The notes beneath the pieces are model-generated. The model was not told where the DNA came from, searched no databases, and was given only the letters and a program-made list of their open reading frames with translations. Shown piece after piece: positions 19,330 to 29,657 of a DNA stretch of 64,000 nt. Source of the stretch: Pseudomonadota bacterium (GTDB taxonomy: Bacteria > Pseudomonadota > Gammaproteobacteria > Xanthomonadales > Xanthomonadaceae); NCBI GenBank assembly GCA_030528565.1, contig JAUMYP010000005.1, positions 36,044-100,043 on the forward strand, in the 5' to 3' direction. Position 1 is the stretch's first letter. Every line of letters starts with the position of its first letter. Both the position numbers and the translations under genes were made by a program.

Positions 19330-20349
19330 CTATCCCAGCGCCAGGGTCAGCAGCAGGCCGCCAAAGACCAGATAGGCAAACAGCAGTGCGGCCAGCAGCA
19401 TCGGTTTTACTCCGGCCTGGCGGATGGCGCCGATATGGGTGCGCAGCCCCAATGCGGCCATGGCGGTGGCCAGCAAGCAGGTATCAATCAGCAACAGCGT
19501 ATCCACCACCTTGCTGGGCAGCAGGTGCAGGGAATTGAACGCGCCAACCAGCAGGAACAGTACCGCAAACCAGGGGATGACCAGTGCCGGTTTACCCGCG
19601 CTGCCCTGATGACGGCGGCGCATCCATACCGAGAGCAGCAGCAGGAATGGGGCGAGCAGCATCACCCGGATCATTTTTTCAATGACGGCGATATTGGCCG
19701 CCTGCTCGCCAACGGCGCGACCTGCCACCACCACCTGTGCCACCTCGTGGATGGTGGCACCGACATAGATGCCGTAAGTATGGGTATCCAGGCCGAACGG
19801 GGCTTTCAGAAACGGATACAGGAACATCCCGAGGGTGCCGAACACGACCACGGTGGCGACTGCGACCGAGACTTTGTGCGCCTGTGCCCTGACCACGGGC
19901 TCGGCCGCCATCACTGCCGCCGCGCCGCAGATGGAGGCGCCTGCGCCAATCAGCAGGGTGGTTTCTTCATCCATGTTCAGCGCGCGTCCCAGCCAGCGCG
20001 CAAGCAGGAACACGCTGCCGACGATGGTGATGGCGAGCACGATGCCATGCAGGCCGACAGACAGCATGTCCTGAAAGGTCAGCCGGAAGCCAAACAGCAC
20101 GATGCCGGCGCGCAGCAGCATGGTGCGCGCGTAGTCCACGCCGCTGCCCATCTGCGCGGCGATGCGCGGGAACAGGCTGTTGCCGAGCACGATGCCGAGA
20201 ATGATGGCAAGCGGCAGGGCGCTAAGGCCGATGGATTGCAGGGCGGGCAGCCGTGCCAGGCCGAGGGCGGCGATGCCAAGAGAGGCGGCAAATACAAGAC
20301 CCGGCAGGCGGGTGGACCACACGGCGAATGACATTGAAGGCGCTCCCAT
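19330..20349 (-). CDS. YeiH/UPF0324 family putative sulfate exporter
   Basis: 339 residues with about ten hydrophobic helices. Family hallmarks are the glycine-rich helices LLIGAGASICGAAAVMA and YGIYVGATIHEVAQVVVAG. The family (YeiH, PF03601) is annotated as putative sulfate or small-anion exporter; the substrate is not established. The gene stands between putA and dnaG on the same strand, with 110 bp to dnaG, and occupies the place where rpoD often follows dnaG. Start codon uncertain: ATG 20349 or the internal MSFAVWSTRLPG at 20334. Confidence 0.88.
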   Translation of the reverse strand: MGAPSMSFAVWSTRLPGLVFAASLGIAALGLARLPALQSIGLSALPLAIILGIVLGNSLFPRIAAQMGSGVDYARTMLLRAGIVLFGFRLTFQDMLSVGLHGIVLAITIVGSVFLLARWLGRALNMDEETTLLIGAGASICGAAAVMAAEPVVRAQAHKVSVAVATVVVFGTLGMFLYPFLKAPFGLDTHTYGIYVGATIHEVAQVVVAGRAVGEQAANIAVIEKMIRVMLLAPFLLLLSVWMRRRHQGSAGKPALVIPWFAVLFLLVGAFNSLHLLPSKVVDTLLLIDTCLLATAMAALGLRTHIGAIRQAGVKPMLLAALLFAYLVFGGLLLTLALG

Positions 20350-20459
20350 TGCGAAACAGCCATTGCCTGCGGGCAGGCAGTGGCGCGGGATTCTAGCACC
20401 GGCCAGATAGCGGACACAGGCAGTAGCAGTGCGGCGGCAGCCAGGCCGGGATGATGGTT

Positions 20460-22181
20460 TCAGTCGCGTGCAGGCTGCATCTGCCGCAGTAGCTGTTTTT
20501 CTGCTTCGCTGAGACTGTGGATGCCGGTTTCACGGATTTTGATGGTCAGCTCGGCACGCTGCTGCTTCAGGGTCTGTTTCTCCAGTTGCGCCAGCGCATC
20601 GTGGAATTCGGCCTGCCAGGTTTGCGGCTCGCCGGGCAGTTCGGTCATCGCCAGTTTGTGCAGGGCCTGGCCTTCTTCGCGGTCTGCAAAAATCTGCAAA
20701 AGGCTGCTGGTCTGGATGTCGGGGCGTTGCCGAATCAAGTCCAGCAGTTCAATCAGCAGCGCAATGCCGCGCTGTTGCAGCCCGATAAACGGGTAGGGGA
20801 CAGGCGCTTGCAGGGCGAGTTTGGGTTGTTGCAGCAGCAAGGTAATCACCTCACGTACCAGGCTGCGCTTGGGCGTGGCGGCGGCATGGCTATGCTGCGG
20901 GCGCGGTGCCGGGACAGGCTGCGTGCGCGCAGCAAGCCCGGTGAGTTCGGCAAGGCGCGCCTGCATCAGGTCGGCAAAGGCGCCTTCGGGGATTTGCGCA
21001 AGCAGCGGCTTGGCGCGCTCGGCCAGACGGCTTTTGCCTTCCAGGGTATGCAGTTGCACATCGGCGGAAAGCGCGTCAAAGAAAAACTGCGATAGCGGCA
21101 GCGCCTCTTGCAGGCGCTGGTTGAAGCCGGTGAGGCCTTCCTTGCGTACCAGCGAATCGGGGTCTTCGCCATCGGGCAGGAACAGGAAGAATGCCTGCCG
21201 GCCATCGCGCATGCGGGGCAGTACCGAGTGCATGGCGCGGCTGGCGGCGCGCCGTCCGGCGGCATCGCCGTCAAAGCAGAAATACACATCCGGCGCATTG
21301 CGGAACAAAAGCTCGGCGTGCTCGGGCGTGGTGGCCGTGCCCAGGGTGGCGACCGCTTCGGGCAGGCCGTGCTGGAACAGCGCCACCACGTCCATATAGC
21401 CTTCCACCACAATCAGCCGTTGCAGCTTGCTATTGGCCTGGCGCACCTGCCACAGGCCGTATAGCTCGCGGCCTTTGTGGAACAGCGGGGTTTCCGGTGA
21501 ATTGAGATATTTGGGGCTATCGTCGCTGGACAGCACCCGGCCACCGAACGCGATGACCCGGCCACGGCGGTCGTGGATGGGAAACATCAGCCGCTGGCGG
21601 AATTTGTCATACACATGGCCGCGGTCATTGCGCGAGAACATCCCGGCTTTCTCCAGCAGCTGCATGCGTCGCTCGTCGGTGCCGAGTGCGTCCTTGAGTG
21701 CGGAAAAACCGGCAGGCGCGTAGCCGATGCCGAAGGCTTCAGCGGTGGCGGCATCCACGCCGCGGTCTTGCAAATACGCCTGGGCTTGTGCGCTTTGTTG
21801 CAGGTGTTTGCGGAAAAACCGCTGCGCCGCCTCCAGGGCATTGAACAGCGGCTGGGTATCGGGGTTGGCGGCTTTTTGCCGGGTATCGCGCGGAATTTCC
21901 AGTCCGGCGCGCTTGGCCAGTTCCTCGACTGCATCGAGAAACTCCAGCCGGTCGTAATTCATCAAAAAGCTGATGGCCGTGCCATGCGCGCCGCAGCCAA
22001 AGCAGTGATAGAACTGTTTGCCGGGCGATACCGTGAACGAGGGCGAGCGTTCATCGTGAAACGGGCAGCAGGCGGCGAATTCGCGTCCCTGTTTTTTCAG
22101 CTGCACGCGCGCGCCGACAATCTCGACGATATCGGTGCGGGCAAGCAGTTCGTCTAAAAATGCGTCGGGGATGCGGGCCAT
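20460..22181 (-). CDS. dnaG: DNA primase DnaG
   Basis: 573 residues, the usual size. The N-terminal zinc ribbon is CCPFHDERSPSF with YHCFGCG; the TOPRIM catalytic core shows VVEGYMDVVALFQHGL and CFDGDAAGRRAASRA. The C-terminal helicase-binding part follows a proline/alanine-rich linker. It makes the RNA primers of replication at the fork. It is the last gene of rpsU-yqeY-yihY-dnaG, starting 9 bp after the yihY stop. The sigma-factor gene rpoD, which often completes this block, is not downstream. Confidence 0.98.
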   Translation of the reverse strand: MARIPDAFLDELLARTDIVEIVGARVQLKKQGREFAACCPFHDERSPSFTVSPGKQFYHCFGCGAHGTAISFLMNYDRLEFLDAVEELAKRAGLEIPRDTRQKAANPDTQPLFNALEAAQRFFRKHLQQSAQAQAYLQDRGVDAATAEAFGIGYAPAGFSALKDALGTDERRMQLLEKAGMFSRNDRGHVYDKFRQRLMFPIHDRRGRVIAFGGRVLSSDDSPKYLNSPETPLFHKGRELYGLWQVRQANSKLQRLIVVEGYMDVVALFQHGLPEAVATLGTATTPEHAELLFRNAPDVYFCFDGDAAGRRAASRAMHSVLPRMRDGRQAFFLFLPDGEDPDSLVRKEGLTGFNQRLQEALPLSQFFFDALSADVQLHTLEGKSRLAERAKPLLAQIPEGAFADLMQARLAELTGLAARTQPVPAPRPQHSHAAATPKRSLVREVITLLLQQPKLALQAPVPYPFIGLQQRGIALLIELLDLIRQRPDIQTSSLLQIFADREEGQALHKLAMTELPGEPQTWQAEFHDALAQLEKQTLKQQRAELTIKIRETGIHSLSEAEKQLLRQMQPARD

Positions 22182-22190
22182 GGCCGGAGT

Positions 22191-23084
22191 TTACCCCCTG
22201 AGCTGGCGACGCTCGTCGATGATGGCCGTCAAAAGTGCGCCAGCGAAAAATACCAGTGCCGCGTAATACACCCAGACCAGCAGCAATACCAGGGTGCCCA
22301 TCGAGCCGTAGGCGCTGCCGGGGGCGGCATGGGTGATGTAAAGCCCGATGCCCCAGCGGCCAACCACAAACAGCGCAGCGGTCAATAGCCCGCCAATCAG
22401 CGATTGCCGCCAGGCCACGCGCCGGTCGGGCAGATATTTGTAAAGCAGCGCAAATGCCAGGGTGTAGACGATAAGTGCGCCCAGATTGCTGGCCAGTGGC
22501 AGCAGGCTGGGCAGGCCACTCAGGATGAATTCCAGCGCGGTGTGCAGGGTGATGGACAGCAGCAGCAAAAAGCCCAGCGCAAACACCACGCCAAAAGAAA
22601 ACACCCGCTTGCGCAGCCACGGCAGCACGCCGCCAAGCGCCTCGGCGTCGCTATGAAAAATCAGGTTGAGCGTGGCTTGCAGACGGGCAAACACCACGGT
22701 GGCGCCGAAAAACAGCAGCAGCGTGCTCCATGCCCCGGCCATCGAGCCGACGCTGGGGCGCTCTCTGGCATTGTGCAAAACGGTGGAGGCAATCTGCCGG
22801 GCTTCTTCACCGGCCAGCTGGTAAATCTGCCCCAGGAGCGCCGCCTGCGCTTCCGGGTATAGCGATGCGGTCAGCCATAGCAGCAGAATCAGCAGCGGTG
22901 CGAGCGAGAGCAGCGCATAGAAAGACAGCGCGGCGGCATGGCTCATCAGGTCGATATCGACAAAGCGCATCGCCGCCTCTGCCGGCAGGCTGCGCTGCAG
23001 TTTTTCGATGGCTCTGGAAACCGCAGCGCGCAGTCCGGCAAGGCGCGAGGCACTGCCCCTGGCTGGCAAGCCGTGCATCATCAA
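22191..23084 (-). CDS. YihY/BrkB family inner-membrane protein
   Basis: 297 residues with about six membrane helices. The family pattern is seen in DLMSHAAALSFYALLSLAPL, GSMAGAWSTLLLFFGATVVF and PGSAYGSMGTLVLLLVWVYY. Despite old names (BrkB, ribonuclease BN) the function is not known; it is an integral membrane protein, not the RNase. Its ATG overlaps the yqeY stop (ATGA, 23081-23084), so the two are translationally coupled, and dnaG follows after 9 bp. Confidence 0.93.
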   Translation of the reverse strand: MMMHGLPARGSASRLAGLRAAVSRAIEKLQRSLPAEAAMRFVDIDLMSHAAALSFYALLSLAPLLILLLWLTASLYPEAQAALLGQIYQLAGEEARQIASTVLHNARERPSVGSMAGAWSTLLLFFGATVVFARLQATLNLIFHSDAEALGGVLPWLRKRVFSFGVVFALGFLLLLSITLHTALEFILSGLPSLLPLASNLGALIVYTLAFALLYKYLPDRRVAWRQSLIGGLLTAALFVVGRWGIGLYITHAAPGSAYGSMGTLVLLLVWVYYAALVFFAGALLTAIIDERRQLRG

Positions 23085-23527
23085 CCGGCAAGCCGTGCCT
23101 TGATGAGCTTCGACACCAGGCCCATATCGGCCTGCCCGGCCAGCTGCGGCTTGAGTACGCCCATCAGTTTGCCGATATCCGCCGGGCTGGCGGCGCCGGT
23201 TTGGGCAATGGCCGCTTCAATGGCGGCATTGATGGCGTCCTCGCCCAGCTTTTCCGGCAGGTAGGCATCAATGATGGCCAGCTCATCGCGCTCGACCTGC
23301 GCCAGGTCCTCGCGGCTGGCCGCTTCATACTGGCTGATGGAATCGCGGCGCTGCTTGACCATTTTTTCCAGCACCGCGAGCACGGCGGTGTCGTCCAGCT
23401 CGACGCGCTCGTCCACTTCTTTTTGCTTGATGGCGGCATTGATGAGGCGGATGACCGCCAGGCGCGCTTTGTCGCCGGACTTCATCGCGGCCTTCATGTC
23501 ATCGACAAGGCGGGTTTTCAGGGACAT
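23081..23527 (-). CDS. yqeY: GatB/YqeY domain protein
   Basis: 148 residues, beginning MSLKTRLVDDMKAAMKSGDK. The YqeY family is related to the tail domain of the GatB amidotransferase subunit and binds tRNA in that context; the free-standing protein has no proven role. EEL-type features such as IDAYLPEKLGEDAINAAIE and GKLMGVLKPQLAGQAD are intact. The start at 23527 is supported by GGAGCCTGCC before it. It lies between rpsU and yihY, as in many proteobacteria. Confidence 0.95.
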   Translation of the reverse strand: MSLKTRLVDDMKAAMKSGDKARLAVIRLINAAIKQKEVDERVELDDTAVLAVLEKMVKQRRDSISQYEAASREDLAQVERDELAIIDAYLPEKLGEDAINAAIEAAIAQTGAASPADIGKLMGVLKPQLAGQADMGLVSKLIKARLAG

Positions 23528-23561
23528 GGCAGGCTCCTTGGAGAATTTTTGCAAACACGAA

Positions 23562-23583
23562 AAGCCGGCTTGCGGCCGGCTTT
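23562..23583 (-). terminator. Hairpin between rpsU and yqeY
   Basis: AAGCCGGC / GCCGGCTT stem with a short loop and T's on the minus strand (AAAGCCGGCCGCAAGCCGGCTTTTC). It may attenuate transcription after rpsU, letting S21 be made in excess over YqeY and primase, which is how this operon is balanced in E. coli. Confidence 0.7.
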
Positions 23584-23621
23584 GTCGCGGACATTGATGC
23601 CACGCGCAGCGCGCGTAACTA

Positions 23622-23837
23622 TCAGTACAGGCGCTGACGCTTGGTGACGTCGCGCGCGGTGCGGCGAGCCTGACGCTTCACCGCAGCAGCGGCCTTGCGC
23701 TTGCGTTCCTGGGTCGGCTTCTCGTAAAACTCGCGCTTGCGGGTTTCGGCAATCACACCGGCTTTTTCGCAGGTGCGCTTGAAGCGACGCAGGGCAAACT
23801 CAAAAGGTTCGTTTTCGCGGACTTTGACGCTGGGCAT
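23622..23837 (-). CDS. rpsU: Small ribosomal subunit protein bS21
   Basis: 71 residues, standard length. [20 protein letters not shown] at the start and an arginine/lysine-rich C-terminus ([11 protein letters not shown]) are typical. bS21 sits at the platform of the 30S subunit and helps initiation. First gene of the primase operon; tsaD is divergent 93 bp away. The reading frame is open far upstream (to 26249) antisense to tsaD and the channel gene, but that part is not coding; the ATG at 23837 is the real start. Confidence 0.98.
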   Translation of the reverse strand: MPSVKVRENEPFEFALRRFKRTCEKAGVIAETRKREFYEKPTQERKRKAAAAVKRQARRTARDVTKRQRLY

Positions 23838-23930
23838 AAGGGAATCTCGAAACGGATGATTCTGGCCATACGAGCCAGGGAGCCGCGTATCATAGCGATA
23901 CTTCCCACCAAGATGCAAGTCCCTTACACA

Positions 23931-24947
23931 ATGAAAGTTCTGGGTATTGAAACTTCCTGCGATGAAACCGGCGTGGCCGTTTATGACAGCGATGCCGGAT
24001 TGCTTGCGCACACGGTGTACAGCCAGATTGCGCTGCATGCCGAGTATGGCGGCGTGGTGCCCGAGCTTGCCAGCCGCGACCATGTGCGCAAACTGCTGCC
24101 GCTGATTCGGCAAACCCTGGCTGAGGCCGGACTTGCCCTGGCTGATATTGACGGCGTGGCCTATACCGCAGGGCCGGGTCTGGTAGGGGCATTGCTGGTG
24201 GGGGCGGGCGTGGCGCGGGCGCTGGCTTTTGGCCTGGATGTGCCCGCCATCGGCGTGCATCACATGGAAGGACATTTGCTGGCGCCGCTGCTGGAGGCCG
24301 ATGCGCCAGCGCCGCCGTTTGTGGCGTTGCTGGTGTCCGGCGGCCACACCCAGCTGGTGGAAGTGCGCCGGATGGGTGAATACCGCCTGCTGGGGCAAAC
24401 GCTGGACGATGCCGCGGGCGAGGCGTTCGACAAGACCGCCAAGCTGATGGGGCTGCCCTATCCGGGCGGGCCGCAACTGGCGGCCTTGGCCGAGACCGGC
24501 ACGCCGGGCAAGTTTGTATTCCCTCGGCCGATGACGCACAAGCCGGGGCTGGATTTCAGCTTCAGCGGCCTGAAAACCCAGGTGCTGATGGCCTGGCAGG
24601 GCAGCGACCAGAGCGATGCCACGCGCGCGGATATTGCCCGCGGGTTTGAAGATGCGGTGGTGGATACGCTGGCCATCAAATGCGCCCGGGCGCTGGATGA
24701 AACCGGCTGTGAAACCCTGGTGGTGGCAGGCGGTGTCGGCGCCAACCGTCGGTTGCGGGAGAAATTGCAGCAGATTGCACTGGCGCGTGGCGGCCGGGTG
24801 TGTTTCCCGCGCCCGGCGCTGTGTACCGACAACGGCGCGATGATTGCCTTTGCCGGTGCCTTGCGCCTTGCCGCCGGGCAGCATGGCGACCTGGCTGTGG
24901 CGGTACAGCCGCGCTGGGATATGGAAACCTTGCCGCTGCTGGGCTGA
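23931..24947 (+). CDS. tsaD: tRNA N6-threonylcarbamoyladenosine transferase TsaD
   Basis: 338 residues, full length. It transfers the threonylcarbamoyl group to A37 of ANN-decoding tRNAs together with TsaB and TsaE. The start [19 protein letters not shown] is diagnostic; HHMEGH (about residues 109-114) holds the metal-binding histidines, and [15 protein letters not shown] near the C-terminus is the second nucleotide-site motif. The upstream in-frame ATG at 23856 is rejected because homologues begin at MKVLGIE. Divergent from rpsU, a classic arrangement. Confidence 0.98.
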   Translation: MKVLGIETSCDETGVAVYDSDAGLLAHTVYSQIALHAEYGGVVPELASRDHVRKLLPLIRQTLAEAGLALADIDGVAYTAGPGLVGALLVGAGVARALAFGLDVPAIGVHHMEGHLLAPLLEADAPAPPFVALLVSGGHTQLVEVRRMGEYRLLGQTLDDAAGEAFDKTAKLMGLPYPGGPQLAALAETGTPGKFVFPRPMTHKPGLDFSFSGLKTQVLMAWQGSDQSDATRADIARGFEDAVVDTLAIKCARALDETGCETLVVAGGVGANRRLREKLQQIALARGGRVCFPRPALCTDNGAMIAFAGALRLAAGQHGDLAVAVQPRWDMETLPLLG

Positions 24948-24977
24948 GTCTGGCGGCATGGCACTACACTTGGCCGC

Positions 24978-26252
24978 ATGGAAAAGTACGCACACTATCT
25001 TGAGCGCCTGAACGCGCAGTTTGCTTCGCATCCGTGGGCGTGGACGGCACTGGCGGGCAGTGGCCTGTTGCTGGCCGCCTGGCTGGCCAATTTCATCACC
25101 AAGAAAATCGCGCTGCGGGTTTTGCAAAAGGCGCTGAACGCCTCGCCCCTGGGGCGGGAGATGGGCGATGGCGACGGCCAAGTCAAGCTCAATGTCATTC
25201 CGCGTCTTGCCAATGCCGTGCCCGCACTGGTGGTGTATGCCGGTGTCGGCGTGCTGCCGGATTTGCCGGAGAGCTTTGTCACCGTGACCCGGGCGCTGTG
25301 CCAGGCGTTCATCGTGGTGACCGTGGCGCTGGCGGTGTCGCGGCTTTTGAACCTCATCAACAGCATTTACGAGCGCCGCCCGAACGCCCGCAACAAGCCC
25401 ATCAAGGGCTATATCCAAATCATCAAAATCATCATGTTCGTGCTGGTGGGGTTGTCGGTCATCGCCACCCTGATTGGCGCGAAATTCCTGCATCTCATCA
25501 CCGGCCTTGGCGCCATGACCGCAGTGCTGATGCTGATTTTCCAGGACACCCTGCTGTCGCTGGTGGCCAGCGTGCAAATCAGCAACGATGGCCGCGTGCG
25601 CATTGGCGACTGGATAGAAATGCCCAGCCAGAATGCCGATGGCGATGTCATCGACATCGCCCTGCATACGGTGACGGTGCAGAACTGGGACATGACCGTC
25701 ACCACCATTCCCACCAAGAAGCTCATCAGCGACTCGTTCAAGAACTGGCGCAACATGAGCGAGCGCGGCGGGCGGCGCATCAAGCGCGCACTGCTGCTTG
25801 ACCAGGCCAGTGTGCATTTTTTGAGTGTGGACGCAGTCCGGCGGCTGGCGCGTTTTGCCCTGCTGGATGACTATCTGGACAGCAAGGCGGCCGAGCTTGA
25901 GGCCTGGAATGCGCAGCTTGCCGCTTCCGGCAAAGACCCGGTGAATGCCCGGCGGGTGACCAATCTCGGCACCTTCCGCGTGTATGTGGAGCAGTATCTG
26001 CGCGCCCATCCCAAGGTGCATCAGGGCATGACCTTGCTGGTGCGGCAGTTGCAGCCAACCCAGACCGGCATCCCGCTGGAAATCTATTGCTTCAGCAATG
26101 ATGTGCGCTGGGCGCAGTACGAGCAGTTGCAGGCCGATATTTTCGACCACCTGCTGGCCATCCTGCCGGAGTTCGGCTTGCAGGTATTCCAGGCGCCCTC
26201 GGGCAGCGATGTACGCCGCGCGCTGGGGCCGGCAGCCGGAGGCGGACATTGA
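24978..26252 (+). CDS. Mechanosensitive ion channel, MscS family (YbdG-like)
   Basis: 424 residues. Membrane segments near residues 20-38, 70-90 and 150-195 precede the pore-lining helix and the MscS beta domain ([58 protein letters not shown]). The long C-terminal cytoplasmic part and size are like E. coli YbdG, a small-conductance channel used in mild osmotic downshock. The stop codon TGA overlaps the folB ATG by one base, so it may be co-translated with the folate genes, a link that has no obvious meaning. Confidence 0.92.
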   Translation: MEKYAHYLERLNAQFASHPWAWTALAGSGLLLAAWLANFITKKIALRVLQKALNASPLGREMGDGDGQVKLNVIPRLANAVPALVVYAGVGVLPDLPESFVTVTRALCQAFIVVTVALAVSRLLNLINSIYERRPNARNKPIKGYIQIIKIIMFVLVGLSVIATLIGAKFLHLITGLGAMTAVLMLIFQDTLLSLVASVQISNDGRVRIGDWIEMPSQNADGDVIDIALHTVTVQNWDMTVTTIPTKKLISDSFKNWRNMSERGGRRIKRALLLDQASVHFLSVDAVRRLARFALLDDYLDSKAAELEAWNAQLAASGKDPVNARRVTNLGTFRVYVEQYLRAHPKVHQGMTLLVRQLQPTQTGIPLEIYCFSNDVRWAQYEQLQADIFDHLLAILPEFGLQVFQAPSGSDVRRALGPAAGGGH

Positions 26253-26608
26253 TGGACAGGATTTTTATCCACGGCTTGCAACTGGACGCGCTGATTGGCG
26301 TTTACGCCCATGAGCGCGAAGCGGGCCAGCCCTTGCTGCTGGATGTGGAGCTGGGTTTTGACAACCGCATTCCGGCAGCTAGCGATGCCTTGGCCGACAC
26401 CATCGACTATGCAGAAGTGGTTGCCCGCCTGCGGCAGTGGGTGGCGCAAACGCGCCATGAGTTGCTGGAAACCCTGCTGGAAGACCTGGCTGCGCGGCTG
26501 CGTGCGGATTTTCCGGCCATCACCAAGATACGGCTGCGGGTGCACAAGCCGCTGGCAGCCAGGGCACTGGGCTGTGCGGATGTGGGTATCGAAATCGGGC
26601 GCGGCTAG
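26252..26608 (+). CDS. folB: Dihydroneopterin aldolase FolB
   Basis: 118 residues. [21 protein letters not shown] is the standard start with the pterin-site tyrosine; the conserved Asp-Tyr ([13 protein letters not shown]), [15 protein letters not shown] and the C-terminal [10 protein letters not shown] are all present. It cleaves 7,8-dihydroneopterin to 6-hydroxymethyl-dihydropterin in folate synthesis. The ATG at 26252 overlaps the TGA of the channel gene; a TTG three bases earlier is unlikely. folK follows directly, with start at the base after the stop. Confidence 0.96.
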   Translation: MDRIFIHGLQLDALIGVYAHEREAGQPLLLDVELGFDNRIPAASDALADTIDYAEVVARLRQWVAQTRHELLETLLEDLAARLRADFPAITKIRLRVHKPLAARALGCADVGIEIGRG

Positions 26609-26983
26609 ATGCAGTACCTGTTGATACTCGGCTCCAACTACCGGCGCGCGCGGGGCTTTCGTCTGGCGGCAGAGCAGCTTGCCCGGCGCTTTACCGTGCT
26701 TGCCCATAGTCGCGCCCTGCCGACCCGCGATGCGCGCAGCAAGGCGCGCTATCTGAATGCTGCGCTGCTGATTGAAACAGATGTCAGGCCAGCTGCATTG
26801 CGCGCGCAATTGCGCGAGATTGAGGCCGCTGCCGGGCGCGACCGCACAGCGCCGGTGTGCGCACTGGACATCGACCTGGTGGCGCGTATTGAAAACGGCC
26901 AGATTGCCGAGGCCATCAAGCCCGATGACCTTGACGCCAGCTATGCCGCGCCGCTACTGGCAGCGCTGGGGATTGTGCGGTGA
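26609..26983 (+). CDS. folK: Short 6-hydroxymethyl-dihydropterin pyrophosphokinase FolK
   Basis: 124 residues, shorter than the usual 155-165. It starts MQYLLILGSNYRRARGFRLA with the LGSN motif, continues SKARYLNAALLIETD in place of the canonical F(Y/L)NA segment, and keeps an LDIDLV motif whose two aspartates would bind the magnesium ions. The typical PRTLDLDLL approach and the HP-rich C-terminal block are changed or missing (GRDRTAPVCALDIDL, then a short tail). It follows folB without a gap, so the pathway step fits: it would give the diphosphate for dihydropteroate synthase. Whether it is active is not certain. Confidence 0.8.
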   Translation: MQYLLILGSNYRRARGFRLAAEQLARRFTVLAHSRALPTRDARSKARYLNAALLIETDVRPAALRAQLREIEAAAGRDRTAPVCALDIDLVARIENGQIAEAIKPDDLDASYAAPLLAALGIVR

Positions 26984-27450
26984 TTACTGGAGTGTCGCGT
27001 TCCACTTTCAGGCAGTAACGAAGCCATGCCCTCGCCCTGTTCTGCCGCGCCGAGTACCGCAGCGACCAATGGGAAAGTGCGCTGTGTCTGCCAATAGCGG
27101 CTATTTGCGGGGAAATCGGGATGGGGGGCACGTGCTTTGAAATGAATTTGGATATCGCTGCTCTATCTAATGCCGGGATTGCGCCCGGCAGCGCACCCAC
27201 TTTCTTTTAAAAAGAAAGTGGGCAAAGAAATTGCCCAGGCTGCCGCGCCCCGCTGCGCGGGGTGCCCTGTGTTCCTCGCGGCCAATGGCGGCAGGGCAAA
27301 CTCGCATTGCTGCGCATTGCTCAAACATGCCCTGCCTTCTTCCATTGGTCGCTGCGGTACTCGGCGCGGCAGAACAGGGCGGAAAGCAGCATCATTACTT
27401 CATGCCGCCGGGTCGCAGGCGGCATGACTTTTCTGCATGTTGTCAGCAAT
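26984..27450. other. Non-coding stretch between folK and the PfkB kinase
   Basis: 467 bases with small frames in several directions but none with a ribosome site or a recognisable product. It is instead structured: a 40-bp perfect inverted repeat (27033-27072 and 27342-27381) flanks a module that contains a 27-base palindrome (27196-27222). It could be a mobile or extragenic repeat element. Confidence 0.6.
27033..27381. repeat. Module bounded by a 40-bp perfect inverted repeat
   Basis: CCCTGTTCTGCCGCGCCGAG at 27035 begins the left arm; its exact reverse complement is at 27342-27381. The 269 bases between the arms include the palindrome CCCACTTTCTTTT with AAAAAGAAAGTGGG (27196-27222). I recall similar 'ACTTTCTTTT...AAAGAAAGT' elements scattered between genes of xanthomonads and betaproteobacteria, but cannot check that here. 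No transposase is inside, so if mobile it would be a non-autonomous element. Confidence 0.75.
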
Positions 27451-28383
27451 TTACAGCGCGTAACCGAACTGCGATTTGAACTCGTCGGCAAATTCCTGGT
27501 AGCTGAACTTCTGGTTCTGGGTGCCGTGATGGCCGACCTTGATGGCGCCCATCAGGTTGCCGATGCGGCCAATGGTTTCCCAGTCCATGCCCTTGTCAAT
27601 GCCATACAGCAGCCCGGCGCGGAAGGCATCGCCGCAGCCGGTGGGGTCAACCACGGCGCGCTCTTTGGCGGGCGGGATATGCAGGGTCTTGCCGCCGGTA
27701 TGGATTTCCACCCCCTTGGGGCCGCGGGTGGTGATGTAGGCGCGCACCTTGCGGGCGATTTCTGCCTCGCTCCAGCCGGTACGCTCTTGCAAGAGGTTGG
27801 ACTCGTAGTCGTTGGCAATCACCATGTCGGCCTGCTCAACGAACTGGCGGAACTCCTCGCCGCTGAACAGCGGCATTGCTTGTCCCGGGTCGAAGATGAA
27901 GGGAATGCCGCATTCGGCAAATTCGCGTGCGTTCTGCAACATGCCTTCGCGGCCATCGGGGGCGACGATGCCAAGGGTGATGTCCTTGACATCGCGCACA
28001 TGGTTTTCGTGGCTTTGCATCATCGCGCCGGGGTGGAAGGCGGTGATTTGGTTGTTGTCGTGGTCGGTGGTGATGAAGGCCTGCGGGGTATAGCTGCCCG
28101 GCAGCTCGCGCACATAAGTAAGCGGGATGCCAAGTGCCTCGAAGTGCGCGCGGTAGGGGCCGAAATCCTCGCCAACGGTCGCCATCGGCACCGGCTTGCC
28201 GCCCAGCAGATGCAGGTTGTAGGCGATATTGCCGGCACAGCCGCCAAACTCGCGGCGCATCCTGGGCACCAGGAACGATACGTTCAGGATATGTACCTTG
28301 TCCGGCAGGATGTGGTTCTTGAACTGGTCGGGAAACACCATGATGGTGTCATAGGCGAGCGAGCCGCAAATCAGGGCAGACAT
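27451..28383 (-). CDS. PfkB-family carbohydrate / nucleoside kinase
   Basis: 310 residues. PfkB signature 1 is in REFGGCAGNIAYNLHLLGG and signature 2 in DPTGCGDAFRAGLLYGI, with the catalytic aspartate in GCGD. The N-terminal ICGSLAYDTIMVFPDQF resembles adenosine-kinase-like members of the family, and some xanthomonad copies are annotated as adenosine or sugar kinase. The substrate cannot be set from sequence. It is a single-gene unit, divergent from mreB. Confidence 0.9.
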   Translation of the reverse strand: MSALICGSLAYDTIMVFPDQFKNHILPDKVHILNVSFLVPRMRREFGGCAGNIAYNLHLLGGKPVPMATVGEDFGPYRAHFEALGIPLTYVRELPGSYTPQAFITTDHDNNQITAFHPGAMMQSHENHVRDVKDITLGIVAPDGREGMLQNAREFAECGIPFIFDPGQAMPLFSGEEFRQFVEQADMVIANDYESNLLQERTGWSEAEIARKVRAYITTRGPKGVEIHTGGKTLHIPPAKERAVVDPTGCGDAFRAGLLYGIDKGMDWETIGRIGNLMGAIKVGHHGTQNQKFSYQEFADEFKSQFGYAL

Positions 28384-28447
28384 GAATAGGCCTCGTGGAA
28401 ATCGCGCATAGGGTAACGGCCAAAGCGGCTGGGGGCTACAAAAATGA

Positions 28448-29587
<1,140 letters not shown>

Positions 29588-29657
29588 TGTGAGCCACTTC
29601 CCCGCTGCCTGAGTGGCGGGGTGTTTCAACCCCATTTTTCAGGACTTTCCGCCAACC

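Noticed and set aside
23838..26249. Long minus-strand frame continuous with rpsU (875 codons in total)
   Set aside because: It is antisense to tsaD and the MscS gene, has no family likeness, and only its last 71 codons (bS21) are real. High GC gives long open frames on the opposite strand.
27163..27427. Small frames on both strands in the 27-kb intergenic stretch
   Set aside because: They run across the palindrome and inverted repeats, have no ribosome sites, and look like translations of a repeat element.
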